Shown here: positions 1 through 6,079 of the stretch, in pieces
Numbering within the stretch: the first letter of the stretch is position 1
How the letters are laid out: every line of letters begins with the position of its first letter
Source: a bacterium
GTDB lineage: Bacteria; Oederibacteriota; PGYV01; DSBP01
Direction: 5' to 3'
Assembly: GCA_011049465.1 (NCBI GenBank)
Contig: DSBP01000121.1
Span: forward strand, 1-7,572
DNA: 7,572 bases
The notes under the pieces: generated by a model
Database searches by the model: none
Seen by the model: only the letters and a program-made list of their open reading frames with translations
Told to the model about the DNA's origin: nothing
Translations under genes and position numbers: made by a program

Positions 1-301
1 CGCATAAAGCGTTTGGTGAGGTAAAAATAGGCGCGGCAGGGGGAGGGTTGTTTCCCCAGCCAAGCACATAGGTTCCGTCAGTTTTATATTTGTAAGCCAT
101 CAAATCATAGCTGTCAACACAGTATATGTGGTCAGGTGTCGCCACAAAATCAGCGAGGACGCTGAAAGAACCTATCGTTCCTATAAAATGCCAGCCGATG
201 TAATTTGAGGAAAGCGGGTCAGTGGGGTTTTTTCTTTCAATGGAGCATCCGCATGATATCAGCATGATAAGGGCAAGGATTGTAATTATGTCTTTTTTCA
301 T
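1..301 (-). CDS. NHL-repeat beta-propeller lipoprotein, 3' part cut by window edge
   Basis: The first 100 codons are visible; the gene runs off the left edge. Residues 1-16 form a lipoprotein signal peptide (MKKD, hydrophobic stretch, then LISC) with the lipidated cysteine at C17. The residue after it is G, so an outer-membrane location is more likely than inner-membrane retention. Residues 25-36 contain NPTDP then SSNYIG, matching a motif at the same place in the lipoprotein encoded at 1099-1986. Residues 51-82 (DHIYCVDSYD, YKTDG, VLGWG) have the look of an NHL propeller blade, and a second blade seems to begin near residue 92. NHL propellers usually form ring-shaped binding surfaces, and the ligand cannot be told here. 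The ATG lies one base after the TGA of the preceding gene, with a GGTGG Shine-Dalgarno-like stretch, so the two are probably translationally coupled. Family call is good; function unknown. Confidence 0.8.
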   Translation of the reverse strand, partial: MKKDIITILALIMLISCGCSIERKNPTDPLSSNYIGWHFIGTIGSFSVLADFVATPDHIYCVDSYDLMAYKYKTDGTYVLGWGNNPPPAAPIFTSPNALC

Positions 302-302
302 C

Positions 303-1097
303 TCACCACCCCGCTGAAGCGGCGATAAAAAAACCGCTGTTTTTAGGCCTCAGTGTTACGGACATCGCGTCCAATGAATCGTAATTAAGCGCGGCGTCAA
401 CAAGATTGCCAGCGTATACAGCGCCAAGTATAACGGCCCACATAATCGCGGTATTATTGGAGTCTTCGGCTTCCTTAAACGCTATGTCGTGGTTTTCGTT
501 TGTATTTATGTACCTGTTGTATTTAAGAGAGGCGTCATTTATATTATATATGGTGAGCCCCAGAGAGGTCAAAAATGCGCTGCCAAAAAGTATTCCCTTG
601 ACCGTCTGGTTGTTATAAACCTGCCCCCAGCCCGGAAGAAGGGCCGAGCGCCAGAGCGGGCCGGTCATCTCCCTTGGTTCCTGTTTTTTTACGGCTTTTT
701 CCTGCATTGTTTTATAGAAATCCATGAAATCCTTCGCTTCTTTGTCTGAATCGTCAAGCGCAAGCACTTTTTTAAAGGCGTTAAAAGCTACATTGTGCCT
801 TTTAAGCTGGTAGGCGCAAAACGCCGCTTTTTTCCACGCTTCCTTATCTTTAGGGTTTAATCTTGCTGCTGCGCCAAAATATTTGAAGGCCTCCTCGTAT
901 TGCCGTTTCTTAAACAATTTTTCACCCGCGTCAAAATACCTCTTTGCCCTTGTTTCAGAGGCTGTAGCTGCTGCCTGTTGCCCGGCTGTGTTAATCTCCA
1001 TAGAGGCATCCGGCTGCGCTGCGGCTTTTTCCGGAAATACCGTAATTGCCGCGCTGAATAAAACGATTAAACCCGCTGCCAAAAAAATTTTCTTCAT
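303..1097 (-). CDS. Secreted TPR protein with C-terminal DUF5683-like membrane domain
   Basis: A 264-residue envelope protein. Residues 1-27 are a Sec signal peptide ending in AAA-Q, with no lipobox. An Ala/Gln/Thr-rich linker follows, then about two TPR motifs at roughly 50-84 and 87-118 (YFDAGEKLFKKRQYEEAF, ending LNPKD; then a unit ending LDDSDKE). After a charged linker, residues 146-264 form a DUF5683-like domain with the signature WRSALLPGWGQVYN (149-162) and hydrophobic segments near 168-184 and 216-236. DUF5683 has no established biochemical role; members are small envelope proteins, and TPRs bind partner proteins. The same domain without TPRs is encoded at 1996-2469. The ATG is one base after the upstream TAA, and GGGGAG (1107-1102) sits four bases before it inside the preceding gene. 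Probable role: envelope scaffold or adaptor; inferred, not shown. Confidence 0.85.
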   Translation of the reverse strand: MKKIFLAAGLIVLFSAAITVFPEKAAAQPDASMEINTAGQQAAATASETRAKRYFDAGEKLFKKRQYEEAFKYFGAAARLNPKDKEAWKKAAFCAYQLKRHNVAFNAFKKVLALDDSDKEAKDFMDFYKTMQEKAVKKQEPREMTGPLWRSALLPGWGQVYNNQTVKGILFGSAFLTSLGLTIYNINDASLKYNRYINTNENHDIAFKEAEDSNNTAIMWAVILGAVYAGNLVDAALNYDSLDAMSVTLRPKNSGFFIAASAGW

Positions 1098-1098
1098 G

Positions 1099-1986
1099 TT
1101 ACTCCCCGAATATTTTTATTACATGCCCGTCAAGGACATATGTCTTTTTTCCCACGCTGTCATAAACTATGCTTCTGCCGTTAAAAACCCTTCCCTCCCC
1201 CTGTCCGTAATAACCCCACTTAAAAAGAGTATTGATTTCCGTATCAACCCTGTAAACAGCGTAAGCGCTTAAAAGCTGGGTTTTATCAGCGCTGTAAACA
1301 GCTGAATCAGTGATGAAAACCGGCATTGTATAAATATCTCCCGGAGAAAGGCCTGCTTCCAGCTTGACCATTTCAGAGGGGTTTTCCAGATTAATTACAA
1401 AAATTCCTGAACCGGCTTTAAAAAGCTTTCCGGGAGTAAAAGAACCGTTTGCGGTAAAGCTTAATACCTGTGAGTCAACCGGGATGCCGTTTTCAGAATA
1501 CCTGTTAATGGTTTTGTCATAAACAGAGCTAATGTATAATTCATTGCCGCTCCACTCGATAAAGAGCCCTTCTCCGGAATTAGTGTTATGCCCAAACGAT
1601 GTTATGACACCGCCCGGTGAAAGGGTATATATGTTTTCGCTTCCGTCTGTAATGTAGATATTACCCGCCGCATCATCACACATATCAAGGATTCCGCCAA
1701 ATTCCGCTGCAGCAGGCTGCGGGTCGTTAAAAAACTGCGGTGCGACTCCGGGAGCCATTTTAACCACGCAATTGGAATAGGCTGAGTTATATGCTCCAAG
1801 ATAGAGAGAGCCGCTGTTCCAGCGCATCACCTTTATGGTTGTATCAGCAGGATAGGATACTTCGCCTTCGTATTTAATTCCTGTGTAATCAGGCGACTCA
1901 GGGTCAAGCGGGTTGGCTCTTTGCAGCTCTTTACAGGCTGACAAAACAAGAAGAGCCGCTGCTGCAAGTATGAGTATTTTTTTCAT
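1099..1986 (-). CDS. Outer-membrane-type lipoprotein, probable beta-propeller
   Basis: A 295-residue lipoprotein. The signal peptide (MKKILILAAAALLVLSAC) has a textbook lipobox LSAC with the lipidated cysteine at C18; K at +2 argues against inner-membrane retention. Residues 25-36 read NPLDPESPDYTG, the NP-x-DP motif shared with the lipoprotein at 1-301. The rest is rich in short beta-strand-like units with Gly/Asn turns, for example DDAAGNIYITDGSENIYTLS (104-123) and NELYISSVYDKTINRYS (148-164), which resemble NHL/SMP-30-type propeller blades, though weaker than in the 1-301 protein. No enzyme active site is evident. The start is fixed by the lipobox and by AAGG/GGAG ribosome-binding sequence in the nine-base gap after the preceding stop. 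It lies between the two DUF5683-like genes, suggesting a functional pair with one of them. The propeller assignment is moderate; the lipoprotein call is firm. Confidence 0.82.
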   Translation of the reverse strand: MKKILILAAAALLVLSACKELQRANPLDPESPDYTGIKYEGEVSYPADTTIKVMRWNSGSLYLGAYNSAYSNCVVKMAPGVAPQFFNDPQPAAAEFGGILDMCDDAAGNIYITDGSENIYTLSPGGVITSFGHNTNSGEGLFIEWSGNELYISSVYDKTINRYSENGIPVDSQVLSFTANGSFTPGKLFKAGSGIFVINLENPSEMVKLEAGLSPGDIYTMPVFITDSAVYSADKTQLLSAYAVYRVDTEINTLFKWGYYGQGEGRVFNGRSIVYDSVGKKTYVLDGHVIKIFGE

Positions 1987-1995
1987 CTCTCCGCC

Positions 1996-2469
1996 TTAAA
2001 ACCTTACCGCGCTTACGGTAAGAGCCGCTGTATTTTTATCAGGCATGATAAACCCTATTCTTTTAGTATTATCCGACCCGGTAAGGTATCCGTCAAGAAT
2101 AGACAGCCCCCAGACCAGCGCGGTTGTGCCGATGGCAATGTATACCTTTATATTCGCCTCCTCTGCAGCCCTGTATTTTTCGTCAAAACCGGTATTTGCG
2201 TTCATGTAGGCGTCAACAGCAGACTGCTGGTCAAGCGTGTATTTAATAATTGCCGATGTTCCTGCCAGAAAACCCAGAGAGTATATGTATCCTTTTGCCT
2301 TCTCGTCGTTGTAGAACTGGCCCATGCCCGGAATCAGGGCCGAGCGCCACATTATACCCGCTTTGGATTTTTGTTCCTTGTGCGCGGCAGCTGCGCTGAT
2401 TCCGCATGGCAATAAAACAAAAACCGCCAACAGGGCCGCAAAAACCGATGTGATTCCCTTTTTATGCAT
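1996..2469 (-). CDS. Secreted or membrane DUF5683-like protein, no TPR
   Basis: A 157-residue protein. Residues 1-28 are a Sec signal peptide (hydrophobic VFAALLAVFVLL, then ISAAAA). There is a cysteine at 22, but the preceding proline makes a lipobox unlikely. After a short Lys-rich linker, the DUF5683-like signature WRSALIPGMGQFYN (41-54) opens the domain, followed by hydrophobic segments around 60-77 and 108-127. In the 20-residue signature region it shares 13 identical positions with the C-terminal domain of the 303-1097 protein, so the two are paralogues within one operon; this copy lacks the TPR part. The start lies six bases after the TGA of the zinc-finger gene, with only a modest ribosome-binding sequence (GGGAAG, overlapping that stop). 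The family has no defined function; a small envelope component is the safest description. Confidence 0.82.
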   Translation of the reverse strand: MHKKGITSVFAALLAVFVLLPCGISAAAAHKEQKSKAGIMWRSALIPGMGQFYNDEKAKGYIYSLGFLAGTSAIIKYTLDQQSAVDAYMNANTGFDEKYRAAEEANIKVYIAIGTTALVWGLSILDGYLTGSDNTKRIGFIMPDKNTAALTVSAVRF

Positions 2470-2475
2470 ATACTT

Positions 2476-2931
2476 TCACTTCCCGGTTTTATGAGGTTTT
2501 TTTAATATTACCGCTATCAGAAGAATTATAGCAACAACCATGAAAAATGGGACAACTATGCTGTCCCTGTGCGTAAATATATAGAGAAAAACCAGCACTC
2601 CGAGAAAAATCACTATCTGCATCAGCATCATTCCCCTTCGGGAACCCAGGGAAGACTGAATCCTGTTTATCTTTCTTGCCATGGGAGGCAGGTGCGCGTC
2701 TGAATGGGCTTTTTTTGCCCGGGCCCTTACTTTTTCGCTTAATTCCTTTGGCATGCCCGCTTTCATTGAAGAAAGTTTTCTGTTCTTTTGGCCAAGGTCC
2801 TGCCAGAGCATCAGTTCCCTTTTGCATATATCGCAGCCCTTTATATGCTCTTCCAGCGGGCCTAAATCCTCTTCTTCCGTAAAACCCTTTGAGTAATCCT
2901 TAAGCATTTTTCTTGCGTCTTCACACCGCAT
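2476..2931 (-). CDS. Anti-sigma-like zinc-finger (zf-HC2) protein with two transmembrane helices
   Basis: Taken from ATG at 2931 this is 151 residues. The N-terminus has the zf-HC2/ZAS layout: C3 in MRCEDARKML, then H29-x3-C33-x2-C36 (HIKGCDICKREL), the zinc ligands typical of membrane-linked anti-sigma factors and related regulators. A basic linker of about 60 residues follows, then two hydrophobic helices at about 100-119 and 126-143 and a Lys-rich tail. Known anti-sigma factors usually have a single TM and a periplasmic sensor; here the loop between helices is only about six residues (HRDSIV), so no periplasmic sensing domain is present. In-frame TTG (2943) and GTG (2940) starts exist upstream, but the ATG places the family-typical MxCxxAR opening at the N-terminus and has GGTG six bases before it. 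It overlaps the previous gene by 11 bases, implying translational coupling. No sigma factor gene is visible in the window. Confidence 0.8.
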   Translation of the reverse strand: MRCEDARKMLKDYSKGFTEEEDLGPLEEHIKGCDICKRELMLWQDLGQKNRKLSSMKAGMPKELSEKVRARAKKAHSDAHLPPMARKINRIQSSLGSRRGMMLMQIVIFLGVLVFLYIFTHRDSIVVPFFMVVAIILLIAVILKKPHKTGK

Positions 2932-3289
2932 TTTTTTCACCAAGCCCGTCCATTCTTATTATGAGTTTTCTGACCTCTTTTTTGTCAACTCTGAAGCGCC
3001 GTATATATGACCTGTCCTTCTCTATTCTTTTTACCAGTTCCTTTAATTCCTTTTCCTTAACGCTGAACCTGTTGATGTAAGCCAAAAACTCCGGCATATT
3101 TTTAAACACATACTCAAGAGGCAGTTTTCTGTTAAAAAAATTTCCTTCTCCCTTTAAATTACAGGGCTCAATGTCATGAACTATCCTGAAAAAACCCGCT
3201 GTTTTAACAGCCCTGTCAAAGTTCCACATAACTGCCGCGCCGCGGCTTGCGGCTTTTAACCCGCAAAAATCACAGTCAAACGGCTTCAT
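2921..3289 (-). CDS. Small basic protein with CxxC motif, family not recognised
   Basis: A 122-residue protein I cannot assign. The N-terminus MKPFDCDFCGLK carries a CxxC pair (C6, C9); H38 and C43 (RIVHDIEPCNLK) could complete a metal site, but this is only a possibility. The middle (45-75) is aromatic-rich, and the C-terminal third (76-115) is a highly charged, probably helical or coiled-coil segment rich in Lys, Arg and Glu. There is no signal peptide or membrane segment, so it should be cytoplasmic. ATG at 3289 is chosen because it lies one base after the TAA of the TPR gene; the open frame extends upstream to 3361, but that would overlap the TPR gene by 71 bases and adds only out-of-frame translation of it. 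No clear Shine-Dalgarno is present, so translation may depend on coupling. Its 3' end overlaps the zinc-finger gene by 11 bases, which makes a joint role plausible. Confidence 0.7.
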   Translation of the reverse strand: MKPFDCDFCGLKAASRGAAVMWNFDRAVKTAGFFRIVHDIEPCNLKGEGNFFNRKLPLEYVFKNMPEFLAYINRFSVKEKELKELVKRIEKDRSYIRRFRVDKKEVRKLIIRMDGLGEKNAV

Positions 3290-3290
3290 A

Positions 3291-4535
3291 TTACAGCATT
3301 TTAAGCTTGGCGAGCGTCTGCCTGGCTTTTGATGCCTCCTCGGCATTGCCTGCCCTGTCATAAGCTTTTGCTAGCTTTTCGTATGTATCAATGAGCTGGT
3401 TTTTCATATTTTTCTTTGAGTAAATCAGGGCAAGAATCTCAAATACTTCAGGGTCTGAATCGTTTACATTAAGTACTTTATGGCACAGAGTAATGGCGGC
3501 GTCAAGCTGTCCGCCTTCAGAAAGAAGTTTTGCCGCTTTAAAATAGTATTCGCCGGATTTTTTGTCTTCCCTCATTTTCAGGTAAGTGTCGCCTATCTGC
3601 TCAAGTATTTCTTCGCTTCCGTTGACTATTTCCGGGTCAAGAGACAGAAGGACATTTTTTCCTTTTTCATACTCTGCGCTCTTAAAGTATATTTTGCCGA
3701 GCAGCACTTTTTCCTCAGGCGTTAAATCATAACTGCCTTCAAGTATTTTTTTTGCCTCGTCTGTTTTATTTTCCTTAAAAAGGAAATAGGCGTAAAACTG
3801 TTTGCCGTATTCTATGCCCTGCTCCATTGCCCTTTTGGCTATTTCCCGGCCTTCTGTTGACGCCCCTTTTTCCGCCGCGGAAATCAGTATTTCCTTATAC
3901 ATGTCCTCTGCTTCGGTTCTCTTTCCCTTTCTGATAAGTTCTTCCGCCATCATTGACATTGCCTCTGTATTGGATTTGTCGAGGTTCAGGATTTTCTTAG
4001 CCATATCAATCGCTTCCTGGGAGGACCTCTTTTCTATATACAGCCTCATTGCCTTTGTATATGCTTCGGCGCCTTCGCCTATAAGCATCTGTTTTTCACA
4101 GGCTTCGCCGAGCTTGACATAAAGATCCACATTGGCACTGTCAAGTTTTACCGCTTCCTTGAGAGCCGGGACAGCCCTTGTCAAATCATCCTTGTTAAAA
4201 AAATCAACCGCTTCCACTATTCTCGTTATCTTGTCAAACAGGGCTTTGCCGTCAAGGTCAAACTTGCGCGGGTTTAGTTTGGCTATTTTTTTGTATAAAA
4301 AGGGAATTTTGGATGTATTCCCCTTTTTTTGATAGTCATCAAGAATTTTTATATAAATTTCAAAAGCTTTTCTGTTTTCGCCTGTTTTTGAAAGCGCGTC
4401 AGCCATTGAATTGAGCAGGTTAATATCATTAGGCTCAAGCTGGAGCAGTTTTTCATACTCCTTTATCACTTTTGGCCAGTCGCCTGCCTGCGCGTATCTG
4501 GTGACTGTCTTTAATATGTCCTTTTTTGACTCCAT
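3291..4535 (-). CDS. Cytoplasmic tetratricopeptide-repeat (TPR) protein
   Basis: A 414-residue all-helical protein made of TPR-like units from end to end. Unit boundaries can be seen by the recurrent L-x-P/D-x-N turns: LEPND (33-37), LNPRK (87-91), LDSAN (131-135), LDKSN (185-189), LTPEE (261-265) and VNDSDPE (356-362), separated by A/G-x-x-Y/A helix pairs such as YAQAGDWPKVIKEYEKLL at 14-31. There is no signal peptide or membrane helix, so it acts in the cytoplasm as a protein-interaction scaffold. The spacing between units is irregular, in the manner of TPR proteins common in Myxococcota and uncultured phyla. It follows the adenylate cyclase by ten bases with an AGGA site (4545-4542) overlapping that region, and is followed one base later by the CxxC protein. 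A link between the receptors and the downstream envelope genes is attractive but only inferred. Confidence 0.9.
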   Translation of the reverse strand: MESKKDILKTVTRYAQAGDWPKVIKEYEKLLQLEPNDINLLNSMADALSKTGENRKAFEIYIKILDDYQKKGNTSKIPFLYKKIAKLNPRKFDLDGKALFDKITRIVEAVDFFNKDDLTRAVPALKEAVKLDSANVDLYVKLGEACEKQMLIGEGAEAYTKAMRLYIEKRSSQEAIDMAKKILNLDKSNTEAMSMMAEELIRKGKRTEAEDMYKEILISAAEKGASTEGREIAKRAMEQGIEYGKQFYAYFLFKENKTDEAKKILEGSYDLTPEEKVLLGKIYFKSAEYEKGKNVLLSLDPEIVNGSEEILEQIGDTYLKMREDKKSGEYYFKAAKLLSEGGQLDAAITLCHKVLNVNDSDPEVFEILALIYSKKNMKNQLIDTYEKLAKAYDRAGNAEEASKARQTLAKLKML

Positions 4536-4545
4536 TACGCTTCCT

Positions 4546-6078
4546 TTATTCTATAAGTTTGACCGGTTCATAAATCTTTACCGGGTCCTTCTTGCCTTTT
4601 ACCATTATGGGTTCGCGTTCCTCATATATGATTCTGTCCTTTGTCTCCAGATAGGTGGAGTGGCTGACATAAACCGTCCCGGCAGGCGCGTTTGCTTCAA
4701 GCCTCGCCGCGAGGTTTACGTGGTCGCCGATAACAGTATAATCCATTTTTTGCGGGGAGCCCATATTGCCGGATACAACATCACCCGTATTGACGCCGAT
4801 GCCTATGCCTACGGTCTGCTGGCCGCGGCGTTCTCTGATTGCGTTAAGCTTAAATGTGCTCTCCCGTATATCCATCGCTGTCCTGACTGCCCTGTAAGAG
4901 TCGTCATCGTGAGGGACAGGAATTCCATAGACAGCCATAACACAGTCGCCCACGTATTTATCAAGCAGGCCTTCCCACTTAAAAACCTTGTCTGTCTGCA
5001 GGGTCAGGTATTCATTTATAACCGAAACAACCGCCTCGGGTTCAAGATTCTCTGACATTGAGGTAAAGCCCCTTATATCGGTAAAGAGCATGGTTGCCTT
5101 GATTCTTTTGCCGTGCAGAGACAGTTTTTTCGGGTCCTTTAATATTTCCTCCATTACTTTGCTTGAAACATAGGTTGAAAATGCGCCCTTTAGAAGTTCT
5201 TTTTCCTGAAGGCTCTTTGCCGTTGTGTTGAAGGCGTCTGTTAAATCACCTATCTCATCGCGAGAGCGTATATTTATATGCACATCATATATGCCGTCAC
5301 CAATTTTTTTGACGCCCTCCACAAGATATTTAATGGGATTTATCATGAAATTAACGAGTATTATTGAGAAAAATATTCCGAGTATAAGTGAGGCAAGAGT
5401 TATGAGAAGGACCTTAACAGCGTTTGCGAGAACTACCTTTTCAATAACGTCCTGCGCAACCGTTAAATGAACCTCGCCTATGTCGTTGCCAAGGGCCCGG
5501 ATAGGAACAGACACATCAAAATAATTTTTACCCTTAAAGGAGTATTCCTGTATTTTAACATCTTCTCCCTCTTTTAATGGAGTAACACCCGGCGGCGGGG
5601 AATATATCTCATCTTTTTTCTTGATGTCGCTGGCTGACACGATTCTGCCGTCTTTTTTTCTTACGACTATCGCCTCAAGAATCCCTTCGTTTTTGACTGT
5701 GTCTCTTTTTTCGTCACGGTCAAGGAGGTCGCTTTTTATTATTTCAAGAGTCTTTTTCCAAAGCTCCATTTCCGCTTCCTCGATGGCTATGGGATCCTGA
5801 ACCGCCTGCCTTGCCAGCAAAAAGAGGGTCAGTTCGTCATTTGTTGTCAATGCTTCGGCCGCGTTGTTCGCGAGGTTGTCGGCAATTGCGGTCGCCCTTT
5901 GTTTCACCTCTTTTGAGAGCGCTTCCCTCTGCTGGTTATAAATAAATACGCTGATAGTTACCATGATGACAGTAAGCAGCAGCCCCACGAAAAAACTGAA
6001 TTTGAGGCCGAGCCCTATTCTCATTCCTTTTTTTCTTTTTTGTGAAACTGCTGCGTCAGCAGCCGGTTTTTTTGGCAT
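4546..6078 (-). CDS. Membrane receptor adenylate cyclase (class III) with HAMP domain
   Basis: A 510-residue enzyme expected to make cAMP from ATP on the cytoplasmic side. Order: basic N-tail (1-25), TM1 (about 27-47), periplasmic sensor (about 48-220, CACHE-like by position), TM2 (222-244), HAMP (about 245-297), the linker FSTYVSSKVMEEIL typical of this family, and the cyclase domain (325-505). Catalytic residues are present: metal-binding D334 (LFTDIRGFTS) and D378 (DKYVGD), adenine-selecting K374 and D446 (MDYTVIGD), and N455 and R459 (VNLAARLE) for the transition state. The K/D pair marks ATP rather than GTP specificity. Active sites form at a homodimer interface, which the HAMP coil should control. 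The ATG is one base after the HD-GYP receptor stop, with AAGGAG (6093-6088) inside that gene. I see no truncation or key-residue loss. The ligand is unknown. Confidence 0.95.
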   Translation of the reverse strand: MPKKPAADAAVSQKRKKGMRIGLGLKFSFFVGLLLTVIMVTISVFIYNQQREALSKEVKQRATAIADNLANNAAEALTTNDELTLFLLARQAVQDPIAIEEAEMELWKKTLEIIKSDLLDRDEKRDTVKNEGILEAIVVRKKDGRIVSASDIKKKDEIYSPPPGVTPLKEGEDVKIQEYSFKGKNYFDVSVPIRALGNDIGEVHLTVAQDVIEKVVLANAVKVLLITLASLILGIFFSIILVNFMINPIKYLVEGVKKIGDGIYDVHINIRSRDEIGDLTDAFNTTAKSLQEKELLKGAFSTYVSSKVMEEILKDPKKLSLHGKRIKATMLFTDIRGFTSMSENLEPEAVVSVINEYLTLQTDKVFKWEGLLDKYVGDCVMAVYGIPVPHDDDSYRAVRTAMDIRESTFKLNAIRERRGQQTVGIGIGVNTGDVVSGNMGSPQKMDYTVIGDHVNLAARLEANAPAGTVYVSHSTYLETKDRIIYEEREPIMVKGKKDPVKIYEPVKLIE

Positions 6079-6079
6079 T

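Noticed and set aside
406..1272. Plus-strand open frames at 406-618, 489-749 and 883-1272
   Set aside because: All are antisense to the TPR-DUF5683 and lipoprotein genes, which have signal peptides, domain motifs and ribosome-binding sites.
2449..2469. Lipoprotein reading of the DUF5683-like protein (Cys22 after LLP)
   Set aside because: Proline at the -1 position does not fit a lipobox, and a regular signal peptidase I site (ISAAAA) follows.
2932..2943. TTG or GTG starts at 2943 and 2940 for the zinc-finger gene
   Set aside because: ATG 2931 gives the family-typical N-terminus with the first zinc-ligand Cys at residue 3 and has a GGTG site at suitable spacing. The alternatives add only three or four residues and cannot be excluded.
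3290..3361. Extended start for the CxxC protein at 3361
   Set aside because: It would overlap the TPR gene by 71 bases, and the extra residues are just an out-of-frame reading of the TPR C-terminus; ATG 3289 directly after the stop fits the operon better.
4411..5055. Long plus-strand open frame of 214 codons
   Set aside because: It lies opposite the adenylate cyclase and TPR genes, whose domains and catalytic residues are unmistakable; its translation shows no recognisable family pattern.
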